Positions 18,239 to 26,878 of a DNA stretch of 38,341 nt are shown piece by piece; position 1 is the stretch's first letter; each line of letters starts with the position of its first letter. The position numbers were made by a program, and so were the translations under genes. Source of the stretch: Nitrospiraceae bacterium (lineage in GTDB: Bacteria > Nitrospirota > Nitrospiria > Nitrospirales > Nitrospiraceae); contig JABFSG010000043.1 in assembly GCA_013140715.1 (NCBI GenBank), positions 1 through 38,341 of the forward strand, read 5' to 3'. The notes beneath the pieces were generated by a model. That model made no database searches. It was not told where the DNA came from and was given only the letters and a program-made list of their open reading frames with translations.

Positions 18239-18759
18239 TGGGAAGGCCCCTTCGCTATCTACTCCTGGCGTTGCTGAGCGGTGCAATTGTGGCGATCGAT
18301 CAGGCGACGAAATTGTCTATCGTGCAGTCGATGCACCTAAATGAATCCATTCCGATTGTTCCCAATCTCTTCAGCCTCACCTATATTCGAAATCCTGGCG
18401 CGGCTTTTGGGTTGCTGGCTGGTAGCAGCGACGCATTTCGTATGGTGTTTTTCGGAATTACGTCCCTATTTGCTTTGGCCCTATTGGGAACGATTCTGTA
18501 CCGGATGCCGGAGAAAGATTGGAAGGGACAGCTCAGTATCGCCGGAGTTCTTGGAGGGGCGATCGGGAATCTGATCGATCGATTACGCTATGGCGAGGTG
18601 ATCGATTTTCTTGATGTCTATGTGAATACGTACCATTGGCCTGCCTTCAATGTCGCCGACTCGGCGATCAGTGTGGGGGTTGTCTTCTTGATCATCCATT
18701 TCGCCTTCGAGAAAAAAGACGCACCCCTCGTACCTCAACAGCTCCCGCCTGCGTCATAG
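18238..18759 (+). CDS. lspA: Lipoprotein signal peptidase (signal peptidase II)
   Basis: A 173-aa inner-membrane aspartyl protease cleaving lipoprotein signal peptides at the lipobox Cys. It has four hydrophobic helices. Conserved boxes are IDQATKLSI, RNPGAAFGLLAG, GNLIDRLRYGEVIDFLDV and FNVADSAI; the two catalytic aspartates lie in NLIDR and NVADS. The ATG overlaps the ileS stop in TGATG, which fixes the start and gives the ileS-lspA pairing common in bacteria. Several predicted lipoproteins in this window (PhoD-like, ankyrin protein 3, the HhH lipoprotein) would be its substrates. Confidence 0.96.
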   Translation: MGRPLRYLLLALLSGAIVAIDQATKLSIVQSMHLNESIPIVPNLFSLTYIRNPGAAFGLLAGSSDAFRMVFFGITSLFALALLGTILYRMPEKDWKGQLSIAGVLGGAIGNLIDRLRYGEVIDFLDVYVNTYHWPAFNVADSAISVGVVFLIIHFAFEKKDAPLVPQQLPPAS

Positions 18760-18780
18760 CAGAATGCTGTAAGAAGACCG

Positions 18781-18845
18781 TTATTTGGTTTATTTGTTTG
18801 TTTGGTTGAGCTAGACCAACCAAATGAACAAAACAAACCAGATAA
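18781..18845. repeat. Family C long hairpin (C2), possible bidirectional terminator
   Basis: TTATTTGGTTTATTTGTTTG continuing to TTTGGTTG pairs with CAACCAAATGAACAAAACAA continuing to ACCAGATAA around a very short loop (near AGCTAGA). It lies exactly between convergent lspA and the DUF2024 gene, the position expected of a shared terminator, though its stem is AT-rich. Confidence 0.7.
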
Positions 18846-18853
18846 CCCGCGCG

Positions 18854-19123
18854 TTAGGTCGAGAGGGTAATGATGAACCCGCCTTGCTCACGGAACTGGC
18901 GCTGTTGTTCGGGCGAAAACAGCACGAGCGGTTCGGTGTGGCAGAACTGACATTCTTTCACCGTCACCGGCACGCTGCTTTCCCCCAGACTGGCTAAATG
19001 CTGTTTGGCGAGCGTCAGCGCTGTTGTTTCATCGGTCGTCATCACATCGAAATGCAGGAGTCCCTTCTTGCCCTTCACCCACGTATCGAAGACATGTACC
19101 GTATCGGACTGAGATTGTGCCAT
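18854..19123 (-). CDS. DUF2024 family protein
   Basis: An 89-aa small soluble protein of the DUF2024 family. Visible family features are VHVFDTWVKGKKGLLHFDVM at the N-terminus and VKECQFCHTEPLVLF in the second half (CxxCH-type potential metal ligands). The function is not known. AGGAGG lies about 10 bases before the ATG. It is convergent with lspA across the C2 hairpin. Confidence 0.8.
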   Translation of the reverse strand: MAQSQSDTVHVFDTWVKGKKGLLHFDVMTTDETTALTLAKQHLASLGESSVPVTVKECQFCHTEPLVLFSPEQQRQFREQGGFIITLST

Positions 19124-19219
19124 CGTGAAAAATCCTCCTATGCAGGTTGCGGAAAAACTGTTGTGGGATGCAGGAAATCTAAAGGCCTAGTTGTTATAGA
19201 CAACAGACGGATATCCCAT

Positions 19220-19341
19220 AGGATGCTCAAAAAGGCTGTCCAGCAAGGCCACAGCGAGTGAAGGCCCGAGGCGTACCCTTTGGGGTACGTTGAGGGTCTG
19301 AGCGATGCGAGAACGAAGCTGGCAGACTTTTTCAGCATCCT
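19220..19341 (+). repeat. Family A palindromic element, short form (A7)
   Basis: This is the best-preserved short copy: AGGATGCTCAAAAAGGCTGT at the left, AGACTTTTTCAGCATCCT at the right, and a central CGTACCC-TTTG-GGGTACG hairpin. The whole element can fold on itself. It abuts the uppP stop codon (19343) and may terminate uppP transcription. Confidence 0.85.
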
Positions 19342-19342
19342 G

Positions 19343-20221
19343 CTAGAAGCCAAAGATGTAGAATACGGCGACGCCCATCAGGATGCGGTAATAGGCAAAG
19401 GGCCTGAGCGTATGTTGTTTCACAAACGAGAGAAAGGCTGCGATGACAATCCAGGCGACGACAAACGATACCAACATTCCGACCCCGAGGGCCAGATAGT
19501 CGTCCGGCTGGAAGACATCCCGCGACTTCCACATTTGATAGCACGTCGCCGTGATCAAGGTCGGAAGCGCGAGGAAAAAAGAGTACTCCGTTGCGACTTT
19601 CCGGTCAAGCCCTACGAAGAGCCCTCCGATGATCGTCGAGCCGGACCGGGACATGCCTGGTAGGAGCGAGGCGCACTGGGCCACCCCGATCCAGAATGCC
19701 GAGGCCAGACTCACCTGTTCGAGTTGGTGGATCCGTGCCTGGTCGCGGCGCGCTTCGGCAGCCAGTATGATCAGTCCTCCGACGATTGAGGAGGCGGCTA
19801 CGGTTTGAGGTGTAAAGAGATGGCCTTTGATCCAGTTGTGTGTGAGGAACCCGATCGCGGCGGCCGGTAAAAACGCGAGTCCGAGACCGATGAGAAACCA
19901 GAGGTTCCGATGAGTCGCCCAGGAGGTGCGTAGAATGGTCGACCATGGGGACGTTCCATGTGTTCGGAGCATAGGAGAGATGTTCTGGAGTTCTCGGCCA
20001 GCCAGCCCGATCATGGACAGGAGCTTGTGCCTCTCATAGGCAATGACGGCCAGAATGGCGCCAAGTTGGATAGAGATCTCGGCGCTGGCCGCAAGGTCTC
20101 CCTCGAACCCAAGGAAGTGGCCGACAAGAATCAAGTGGCCGGTCGAGGAGACTGGTAGAAACTCTGTCAGTCCTTCCACGACCCCCAAGATCGTGGCGAG
20201 ACCGGGACCCCATTCGTTCAT
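19343..20221 (-). CDS. uppP: Undecaprenyl-diphosphatase (BacA/UppP)
   Basis: A 292-aa polytopic inner-membrane enzyme recycling the undecaprenyl carrier lipid for peptidoglycan synthesis. The two signature motifs are EGLTEFLPVSSTGHLIL (residues 16-32) and SLLPGMSRSGSTIIGGL (about residues 183-199), with the catalytic Glu, His and Arg residues of the family in them. About seven or eight hydrophobic helices follow the expected pattern. The N-terminus MNEWGPGLATILGVVEG is standard; the ribosome site is weak. Its 3' end touches repeat A7. Confidence 0.95.
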   Translation of the reverse strand: MNEWGPGLATILGVVEGLTEFLPVSSTGHLILVGHFLGFEGDLAASAEISIQLGAILAVIAYERHKLLSMIGLAGRELQNISPMLRTHGTSPWSTILRTSWATHRNLWFLIGLGLAFLPAAAIGFLTHNWIKGHLFTPQTVAASSIVGGLIILAAEARRDQARIHQLEQVSLASAFWIGVAQCASLLPGMSRSGSTIIGGLFVGLDRKVATEYSFFLALPTLITATCYQMWKSRDVFQPDDYLALGVGMLVSFVVAWIVIAAFLSFVKQHTLRPFAYYRILMGVAVFYIFGF

Positions 20222-20360
20222 ACGATGTCTTTCTGAGACAATTTGCGTCTAGCCGGCGAGTCTCGGGCATATTCACAAAGTGGAGACGGTCCGTCAAGCC
20301 GGCTGACGATTTACGCAGGCCCTGACGACGATCGGCGATGGAGAAGGACCTGCAATTCTA

Positions 20361-20389
20361 TTGACAAAACGGTAGGCATGGCATACACC
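20361..20389 (+). promoter_or_regulatory. Candidate promoter for the HhH lipoprotein gene
   Basis: A perfect TTGACA at 20361-20366 is followed after 16 bases by ATACAC, a poor -10 match. It would give a leader of about 110 bases before the ATG at 20504. Confidence 0.35.
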
Positions 20390-20503
20390 CAACATTATAC
20401 GTATGGGTGTCGTATCGCCCTCTTATGCCGGCAGACATGCCGAGTGAAGAGCAGTGATCAATCTCTGTCGCAGATACCACGCTCAGTGGGATGGGAGGTT
20501 TGT

Positions 20504-21208
20504 ATGAAGTCACGGTGGATGGTGGGGATGGCGCTGATCGGCGTCGTTTCGATGGTCGGTTGTGTCAGTCAAAAGAAATATGAAGAGGCGATGATCGACG
20601 TCGATTCGGCGAAGTTCGAGTTGGAAAGGACACGCACGCAGAAGAATGCCTTGGAACAGCAAGTCAAGACGCTCAAGGAACTCAACGTAAAATTCGGGAA
20701 CGAAGCCCAGGTCTCCCACGACGAGCTGGAGCGTATTCAGCATGGCCGCGATAAGGAGCGCGGCAGTGTTGAGGGTCGGACCAAGGAACTCGAAGAGCGT
20801 GTGAAGCAGCTTTCCTTTCAGAATCGGGCCGTGCGTAATGAGTACGAGGATGTGAAGCGGCATAACGAGACGCTCAAGTCCCTGGTGGCTCGCTATCAGA
20901 AGGAGTTGAAAGATCAGTCCCGTTCCGTACCGGGGGCCCCGGCGCCTGCGGTGTCGTCGGTGAATCCTCCTCCTGTAGGCGAGGGTGCACCACAGGCGAC
21001 GAAGGCAGCTCCGCCTATGTCTTCCTCCATGAATGTCAATAAGGCGTCTGCGGCTGATTTGGTGCTGGTGCTCGGTCTTCCCAAAGATATGGCTGACCGT
21101 ATTGTGACGAATCGCCCGTACCGGCTGAAGGGCGAATTGGTGGCCAAGAAAGTGGTGCCGAAGGACACCTTCGACACGATCAAGGAGCGTATCAGCGTCG
21201 GTCCCTAA
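20504..21208 (+). CDS. Coiled-coil lipoprotein with C-terminal helix-hairpin-helix domain
   Basis: A 234-aa protein with a lipoprotein signal (MVGMALIGVVSMVGC, lipobox VGC) and a long charged coiled coil (about residues 25-135, rich in Glu, Lys and Arg). A Pro/Ala linker (about residues 140-175) follows, and the C-terminal domain VNKASAADLVLVLGLPKDMA ... YRLKGELVAKKVVPKDTFDT resembles the ComEA-type HhH fold. GGGAGG lies about 6 bases upstream of the ATG, which decides the start. HhH domains often bind DNA, but in envelope lipoproteins they may be structural. An intrinsic terminator follows. Confidence 0.75.
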   Translation: MKSRWMVGMALIGVVSMVGCVSQKKYEEAMIDVDSAKFELERTRTQKNALEQQVKTLKELNVKFGNEAQVSHDELERIQHGRDKERGSVEGRTKELEERVKQLSFQNRAVRNEYEDVKRHNETLKSLVARYQKELKDQSRSVPGAPAPAVSSVNPPPVGEGAPQATKAAPPMSSSMNVNKASAADLVLVLGLPKDMADRIVTNRPYRLKGELVAKKVVPKDTFDTIKERISVGP

Positions 21209-21233
21209 TCGGAACCGTAGTCTGGCGAGCCTG

Positions 21234-21275
21234 ACAGGCCGTCTGCCGATCGGCGGACGGCCTGTTTGTTTTTGC
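21234..21275 (+). terminator. Intrinsic terminator after the HhH lipoprotein gene
   Basis: ACAGGCCGTCTGCCGAT pairs with the following CGGCGGACGGCCTGT to form a stem of about 15 pairs, with one G-T pair, followed by TTGTTTTT. Confidence 0.85.
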
Positions 21276-21369
21276 CGAAGAGGATGCAGGATGTTTCAAT
21301 CAGGTGATTCCCTCCAACCTAGTTGATACAATGTATCCCGGTTGGCGAAGGAAATCGGAGAACGAGTCG

Positions 21370-22635
21370 ATGCGTCGCGCCGTCATGATCATCAGTGTCT
21401 TAGCCATTGGATTAGCCATCGGCGGCTACGTGTTCTTCAACGGAGAGCGCAAGGCCCCGGTTCGATATCGAAACGCTGCGGTTGAACGGGGTCCTGTCAT
21501 TTCGCTCGTGACGGCGACCGGTACGATCAATCCTGTCGTGTCAGTGCAGGTTGGGACTCAGGTGTCCGGTATGATCAAGAGCTTGCATGCCGATTTCAAT
21601 TCGGTGGTGAAGGCCGGCGATATCGTGGCGACCATTGATCCCGAGCCGTTCAAGGCCCGCCGAGATCAAGCTGCCAGCAATCTTGAAATGTCGAAGGCGA
21701 ATGTTGCAAGGACCAAAACCGATCGGGCGCAACGCAAGCGCGAGCTGGATCGGGTGACATCCCTGTTGGCGCAGCAGTTCGTCTCACAGAACGATGTCGA
21801 CGTCTCAGCGACAAATCTCCAGGCGGCTGAGGCGCAGATGAACGTCGCAAGAGCGCAAGTAAAACAAGCCGAGGCGGTTCTGAGTGCCGCAGAGTTGGAC
21901 TTGAAGTACACGGTCATTCGCTCGCCGGTGAACGGGATTGTGGTTGCCAGAAACGTGGAGGTCGGTCAAACGATCGCTGCCAGCTTTGCGACACCGAACC
22001 TCTTTTTGATCGCGCTCGATCTGACGAAGATGCAAGTCGATACCAACGTGAGCGAGTCGGATATTGGGGGGATCGCCGAAGGGAAAGAGGCGACCTTCAC
22101 GGTCGATGCGTACCCTGGTTATCAATTTGCCGGCACGATCCGGCAGGTCCGCCTGGCGCCGATCAACGTGCAAAATGTCGTGACCTATAATGTGGTGGTC
22201 AGCGTCGACAATCAGGATCTCAGACTGAAGCCTGGGATGACCGCAAATGTTTCCATCGTGGTGGCTCAAAGAGACGATGTGCTCAAAGTGCCGAACGCTG
22301 CGTTGCGATTCACTCCCCCAATGGCGGGCCAGGCAGATCGTTCTACCTCTGGTGGTAAGCCAGCTAAAGAGAAGGCAGCTGGATCCGGTAGAGAGAATAT
22401 GACGCCAAGTCGCACGATTTGGAAGCAAGGATCCTCCGGGGAACTTGAGCCTATCCACGTCCAAACGGGGATTTCGGATGGATTGGCAACGGAGATCCTA
22501 TCGCAGGAACTGGCCGAAGGGACGCAGGTGGTCGTCGGGCTCGATCGGCCTAAAGGCGATCGGAGCGGAGGCGATTTGCCTCCAGGATTTGGGAGCGGCG
22601 GCCAGCGGGGCTCCTCGCGCAATCGAGGAATGTAG
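21370..22635 (+). CDS. macA: MacA-like periplasmic adaptor subunit (HlyD/RND family)
   Basis: A 421-aa membrane-fusion protein linking an inner-membrane ABC pump to an outer-membrane channel. It has an N-terminal membrane anchor (AVMIISVLAIGLAIGGYVFF). The split lipoyl domain is seen in VSVQVGTQVSGMIKSL and YTVIRSPVNGIVVARNVEVG, with a long helical hairpin between them (about residues 95-180). The beta-barrel and membrane-proximal regions follow, with a Gly/Ser-rich tail. The ATG at 21370 has GGAG 9 bases upstream. A large B-family hairpin with a T-run follows the stop, before the ATPase gene. It should act with the next two genes. Confidence 0.88.
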   Translation: MRRAVMIISVLAIGLAIGGYVFFNGERKAPVRYRNAAVERGPVISLVTATGTINPVVSVQVGTQVSGMIKSLHADFNSVVKAGDIVATIDPEPFKARRDQAASNLEMSKANVARTKTDRAQRKRELDRVTSLLAQQFVSQNDVDVSATNLQAAEAQMNVARAQVKQAEAVLSAAELDLKYTVIRSPVNGIVVARNVEVGQTIAASFATPNLFLIALDLTKMQVDTNVSESDIGGIAEGKEATFTVDAYPGYQFAGTIRQVRLAPINVQNVVTYNVVVSVDNQDLRLKPGMTANVSIVVAQRDDVLKVPNAALRFTPPMAGQADRSTSGGKPAKEKAAGSGRENMTPSRTIWKQGSSGELEPIHVQTGISDGLATEILSQELAEGTQVVVGLDRPKGDRSGGDLPPGFGSGGQRGSSRNRGM

Positions 22636-22637
22636 GA

Positions 22638-22745
22638 AATCTGGGCAGGGTGCGGGCACTTTCTGTGCTCGCGCAACGCGCGGCCTGAGAAGGCCCTCGT
22701 TGGACGCGCGCAGGAGAAAGCACCCAGACCCTGCCCAGATTTTTG
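22638..22745 (+). repeat. Family B structured hairpin element, copy B3, terminator-like
   Basis: The outer arms AAATCTGGGCAGGGT (22638-22652) and ACCCTGCCCAGATTT pair perfectly over 15 bases and continue inward with four mismatches (CTTTCT/AGAAAG). Inside, GTGCTCGCGCAACGCGC and CTCGTTGGACGCGCGCAG flank the apical hairpin GGCCT-GAGA-AGGCC. The right arm runs into TTTTT, so in RNA it resembles a strong intrinsic terminator. It lies three bases after the macA stop. Confidence 0.85.
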
Positions 22746-22785
22746 AGATGACGAAGAAGAGAGTAGGTCAGATCGAGGTATATCG

Positions 22786-23505
22786 ATGGCCGCACTGATC
22801 GAATGCGAGGACGTGTGGAAGATCTATCGGGTCGGTGACGTAGAAGTCCAAGCCTTGCGCGGCCTGAGCCTCACGATCGCACAGGGTGAGTTCGTCGCTA
22901 TCATGGGATCTTCCGGTTCCGGCAAGTCCACCCTGATGAATATTCTTGGCTGCCTCGACCAACCGACGAAAGGACACTATCGGTTGAACGGGATAGAAGT
23001 GGACAATTTGAAGCCAGATCGTTTGGCCGGTATCCGCAATCAGCAGATCGGGTTCGTCTTCCAGAGCTTCAATCTGATTCCCCGAACCAGCGCGCTGGAA
23101 AATGCGCAGCTTCCGCTGTTCTATCGAGGGCTCTCGCTTAAAGAGCAACGGGCACAGGCTGAAGCGGCGTTACGGCGGGTGGGGCTGCAGGGTAGAGAAC
23201 AGCATTATCCAACCCAGTTATCCGGTGGGCAGCAACAGCGTGTAGCGATCGCGCGGGCGCTGGTCACGTCGCCCTCGTTGCTCCTTGCCGATGAGCCGAC
23301 CGGCAACCTCGATACCCAGTCGAGCCAGGAAATTATGAAAATCCTGGAGACGCTCAACCGGGATGAAGGGATTACGATTATTTTGGTGACGCACGAAGTG
23401 GATGTTGCGGCTTCTGCCGCGCGCGAGATTGTGATCAAAGACGGGCAGGTGTTAAGCGACCGTGTGACCAAAGCGAAGCCAACGTTCAGCACAGTTGAGG
23501 CCTAA
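22786..23505 (+). CDS. ABC transporter ATP-binding protein (MacB/LolD type)
   Basis: A 239-aa ATPase. The Walker A motif is GSSGSGKST (about residues 43-51), the signature [15 protein letters not shown], Walker [13 protein letters not shown] and the switch His in VTHEVD. This is the LolD/MacB-type clade with the Q-loop [11 protein letters not shown]. The start ATG has GAGG upstream. It is placed between the macA-like adaptor and a MacB-like permease, so the ATPase and permease are separate polypeptides rather than the fused MacB of enterobacteria. It probably powers export of a peptide, lipid or small molecule. Confidence 0.93.
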   Translation: MAALIECEDVWKIYRVGDVEVQALRGLSLTIAQGEFVAIMGSSGSGKSTLMNILGCLDQPTKGHYRLNGIEVDNLKPDRLAGIRNQQIGFVFQSFNLIPRTSALENAQLPLFYRGLSLKEQRAQAEAALRRVGLQGREQHYPTQLSGGQQQRVAIARALVTSPSLLLADEPTGNLDTQSSQEIMKILETLNRDEGITIILVTHEVDVAASAAREIVIKDGQVLSDRVTKAKPTFSTVEA

Positions 23506-23671
23506 CCCGCATTGATCATGAACGCTTCTACCACAATCGCTAATCCGCTGCTACGACGAGCCTTCGACCGGCGGGCTCGCCCCTCGGCCCCTCCCCGTAC
23601 TACACGAGTACGCATCGGGTCCTCACGGCTCCGCGATTTCGCGACGAACCGTCATGATGAATGAGGGCTAA

Positions 23672-24907
23672 ATGTCGGCGTTTGTGTGGCTCACGATTCT
23701 TACTGCGTTGCGGATTTTGGCTCGAAATCGGCTGCGCGCCGGTCTCACGATGCTCGGGATTGTGATCGGTGTGGGGTCGGTCATTGCGATGGTGAGTATC
23801 GGCGAGGGCGCCAAGCGGGCTGTGCAGGCGCAGATTGCGACCATGGGCACGAACGTCATCGTCATCTTTCCCGGGGTGACCTCTGCGAGCGGTGTGAGAG
23901 GAAGTCAGGGAAGCGCCATGACACTCACCGTGTCCGATGCTTTGGATCTGAAGAAGCGCATACCGTTGCTGGCCGATACAGCCTGGGCCAAGCGCGATGT
24001 CATGCAAATCGTCTATGGGAACCGAAACTGGAACGGGACAATCAATGGCGTCTCACCGAGTTATCTCACCATTCGGGACTGGGCCTTTACCAGTGGCGGC
24101 TCCTTCACTCAGACCGACTTGGATAGCGCTGCACGAGTGGCGCTCATCGGCCAGACGGTCGTGGAGAATCTGTTTGAGTCAGGCGAAGAGCCAGTGGGGG
24201 CGATGATTCGTATCAAAAACGTGCCGTTCCGTGTGATTGGCGTTCTTGTGCCGAAGGGCCAGTCTGCGCAGGGGGCCGACCAAGACGACGTGGTATTCAT
24301 CCCCTTCAGCACGGCGGAGCGAAAGGTGTTCGGGACGTCGTTTATCGGGTCCGTCGGAGCGATGTTCGGCTCGACCGATCAGGTTGAGGATCTGCCCATG
24401 GCTGCTGAGCAGATTCGAGAGGTATTACGGGCGCGGCATCGGCTTCAGGCGGAACAGAGCGACGATTTCACGATCCGGACCCAGGTCGATATCGGAAAGG
24501 TGCAGGAGGGCGCCAGTGAGACTTTGACAATGATGCTCTTTGCCGTTGCCTCCGTGTCCCTGTTGGTCGGTGGAATCGGGATCATGAATATCTTGCTTGT
24601 GTCCGTAACCGAACGGACGAGAGAGATCGGAGTACGCATGGCGGTCGGAGCGAAGCGGCGGCACATCCTCATGCAGTTTCTGATCGAGGCCATAACTTTG
24701 AGCCTTGTGGGGGGTGTGTTGGGCATCATCCTGGGGATCGCCGGGACGAAGTTGACGACTCTGATCGCCGGTTGGCCAACCATCATTTCCGGCAATGTCA
24801 TCGGAATCGCGTTCCTCTTCTCACTCGTGGTCGGTCTGTTCTTCGGACTGTATCCTGCCAACAAGGCCTCTCGCCTCAATCCTATCGAAGCCCTGCGGTA
24901 TGAATAG
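23672..24907 (+). CDS. MacB-like ABC transporter permease
   Basis: A 411-aa permease with the MacB core fold: one N-terminal membrane helix (GLTMLGIVIGVGSVIAMVSI), a large periplasmic domain (about residues 45-270), then three helices in the FtsX domain (TMMLFAVASVSLLVGGIGIM, ITLSLVGGVLGIILGIAG and IAFLFSLVVGLFFGLYPA). The family motifs GIMNILLVSVTERTREIGVR and RLNPIEALRYE at the C-terminus are clear. GAGG precedes the ATG. It completes a macA-ATPase-permease export unit; the outer-membrane channel is not encoded here. Confidence 0.93.
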   Translation: MSAFVWLTILTALRILARNRLRAGLTMLGIVIGVGSVIAMVSIGEGAKRAVQAQIATMGTNVIVIFPGVTSASGVRGSQGSAMTLTVSDALDLKKRIPLLADTAWAKRDVMQIVYGNRNWNGTINGVSPSYLTIRDWAFTSGGSFTQTDLDSAARVALIGQTVVENLFESGEEPVGAMIRIKNVPFRVIGVLVPKGQSAQGADQDDVVFIPFSTAERKVFGTSFIGSVGAMFGSTDQVEDLPMAAEQIREVLRARHRLQAEQSDDFTIRTQVDIGKVQEGASETLTMMLFAVASVSLLVGGIGIMNILLVSVTERTREIGVRMAVGAKRRHILMQFLIEAITLSLVGGVLGIILGIAGTKLTTLIAGWPTIISGNVIGIAFLFSLVVGLFFGLYPANKASRLNPIEALRYE

Positions 24908-24959
24908 AATCGGAGCGTAGTTTCGGCAGGATAGCGGCGACTTCTTCCCTGTACGGGCA

Positions 24960-26177
24960 TTAGGCGGCGCGACTTGCGTCTCCTAGTTCCGAAGTGACCA
25001 CACGTGTAATGGACCGTGAGGGGCTCTCGCTCTGGTTGGAGAGATCGACGGTGAGAGGATTTCGGTAGGGGCTGCCTGTTTCATCATAGGTCAACGCGAC
25101 GATCGGTTGATGGAGTGTAGCGGGATTGATCGTAGTGATCATCCCTCGTTCGCTCGTATTGAGCTCCACGAAACTGTAGATGGGGTAGATGCCGATCAGT
25201 TTGATGAATCGGGATACGAGGCCCAGGTCGAGACGTCCAAATTCTCCCTCTTGAAACAGTTGTTGAATCGCCGCATGGGAAGACAGAGGTTGCAGCCCCC
25301 CGAATCCGGTCACGAGCTCATCGTATCGATCCGCGATCATCACGATACGGCTTTCTTCCGCCGTGGAACTTGCCGATGTTTCCGGCGGATAGCCCTGTCC
25401 GTCGGGTGTGACATGGTGTTCAGCTGCGATGCGGCGAACGGTCTGGGGAAATTCGCGTTGTGCTTCAATGGCAATGGCGCCGAGGCGTGGGTGGTGGTGA
25501 AAAGTCGCCCGGTCTTCTCCGGAGAGAGGAGTCGAGGTTCGAAACAGATGTGGCGGGAGCTGTAACAGACCGATGTCATGGAGTAACGCACCGGTCGCCA
25601 GTTCGCGGAGTTTTATCAGATCATAGCCGAGCGCTTGGCCGATAATCATCGCCATGGTGCAGACAGCAAGGCTATGGTTGTTGAGGGAGGCATCGAGTTC
25701 TCTTCCATAGCCCATTGCCATGAATGTGGCATGGGTGCTGAGGGTTCGTGTGACAATGGTGATTTCCTGTACGGCTTCGTCGACCGGTTCCGGTCTTGTG
25801 GCGCCCGTCTTGCTGATTTCGTTGAACACGGCCTTGATCGACTGCGCGAGTTTCTCGCGCGCATTTCGCGCGACGGTCAACTCTTGTGCCAGCACTTCGA
25901 GTGAGCGAGAGGCCTCTTGTGCAGGAGGTGCCTGGGTGGAGGTGAAGAGACCGATCCTGTGGAGAGTCTCTTCCTCGATCGGTAAAGATGTGGTGTCGAG
26001 CCCTTTGGAGGGGTCGATGTCTACGATGTGGATATTGGATCGCCGCAAACGGTCGATCTGCTCTTCAGTCGTCACCAGGAATCGGTGTTTGAGAAAAGGG
26101 GAACGAAACCACGAGCAGTCGATACCGGCGACATACATCCCAATCCGGAGTTGGCGCAGAGGGATAGGCTTTTGCAT
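24960..26177 (-). CDS. HD-GYP domain protein with N-terminal DUF3391
   Basis: A 405-aa probable cyclic-di-GMP phosphodiesterase. The N-terminal DUF3391 segment (PIPLRQLRIGMYVAGIDCSW ... HIVDID, residues 4-55) is followed by a helical linker and an HD-GYP domain. HD is at residues 200-201 (LLHDIGLLQLP), HHHPRLG near 227 and the GYP motif in EHHVTPDGQGYP (about 254-264). The usual HDxGK lysine is Leu (HDIGL), so catalysis is not certain. The C-terminal part matches the PixZ/YcgR-free extension of family members. The start at 26177 is chosen because the DUF3391 begins there. It is convergent with the MacB-like gene. Confidence 0.85.
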   Translation of the reverse strand: MQKPIPLRQLRIGMYVAGIDCSWFRSPFLKHRFLVTTEEQIDRLRRSNIHIVDIDPSKGLDTTSLPIEEETLHRIGLFTSTQAPPAQEASRSLEVLAQELTVARNAREKLAQSIKAVFNEISKTGATRPEPVDEAVQEITIVTRTLSTHATFMAMGYGRELDASLNNHSLAVCTMAMIIGQALGYDLIKLRELATGALLHDIGLLQLPPHLFRTSTPLSGEDRATFHHHPRLGAIAIEAQREFPQTVRRIAAEHHVTPDGQGYPPETSASSTAEESRIVMIADRYDELVTGFGGLQPLSSHAAIQQLFQEGEFGRLDLGLVSRFIKLIGIYPIYSFVELNTSERGMITTINPATLHQPIVALTYDETGSPYRNPLTVDLSNQSESPSRSITRVVTSELGDASRAA

Positions 26178-26316
26178 TTCGATTGATCGATCACTAAGTG
26201 GATACTGGGCAAGAACCGACAAGCCGTTATCGGTTCACTCTGCCAGGATCTTGAATCCGAGCCACGGTCATTCTTTGTGACGAATCAGTAGAAAAAAGCC
26301 GCACGGCCCCGCAAGT

Positions 26317-26868
26317 CTAGAAACTGGAAGTCGGCGTCAAATGCACTTCGATGCGGGGGTTATCTTTATCGATGTACTTATAGAGGTGGGTTTCGACAAT
26401 GCGGTTGTCGTTGATGCCGAGCCCTTCACAGAGGGCATCCTGTGCGATCTTGAGCCCGCCATCGACATCGCGTCGGAGGGCCGAGGTAAAATAGAATCGG
26501 ATGGACAGAGTGAGCCATTCGGACTGGAGCCTTGTAAGAAGGGTAGTCCGGTGAGTGGACTGTGCCAGTTTCAACCACACGAGTTGTCCTACGTGAATCT
26601 TATAGGCACGCCCGGCCGATGAGATCAATCGTCGACCGTTCACTGTGGCATATTGATGGTTGACGCTGGGAGGCACAGGGAGGGTCAAGGTTATCGAGTG
26701 ACTCTCGGTCGGTGGGTGGGGTAATGGGGAGACGGGTATACGGGTGATCGGAGCCGTTCTGATGGGGATACGCGCCACCGTAGCGCTCTTGCCGGGGCTT
26801 CGGTAGGAAGCCATGCGAACGGCCCGTGGAGAGGAAGGAAATCGGGTCGGGCGCCGGAACGTAGGCAT
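26317..26868 (-). CDS. RusA-family Holliday-junction endonuclease-like protein
   Basis: A 183-aa protein, third in the HTH-mraZ operon. The RusA fold is clear from about residue 55: ITLTLPVPPSVNHQYATVNG, YKIHVGQLVWLK, then the acidic active-site region RRDVDGGLKIAQDALCEGLG and INDNRIVETHLYKYIDKDNP. The Asp pair in RRDVD and the Asp in NDN correspond to the RusA triad, although the usual Asn after DxD is Gly. The N-terminal 55 residues are Pro/Arg-rich and unlike the family; the start is uncertain (ATG at 26868, 11 bases after the mraZ stop, or 26814). RusA usually belongs to prophages and resolves recombination junctions. Confidence 0.75.
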   Translation of the reverse strand: MPTFRRPTRFPSSPRAVRMASYRSPGKSATVARIPIRTAPITRIPVSPLPHPPTESHSITLTLPVPPSVNHQYATVNGRRLISSAGRAYKIHVGQLVWLKLAQSTHRTTLLTRLQSEWLTLSIRFYFTSALRRDVDGGLKIAQDALCEGLGINDNRIVETHLYKYIDKDNPRIEVHLTPTSSF

Positions 26869-26878
26869 GGGTTTGAAC

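Noticed and set aside
23518-23661. A 47-codon frame between the ABC ATPase and permease genes
   Set aside because: It starts with ATG but has no ribosome site, is Arg/Pro-rich and spans small hairpins (for example CGTACT..AGTACG), so it is more likely intergenic structure.
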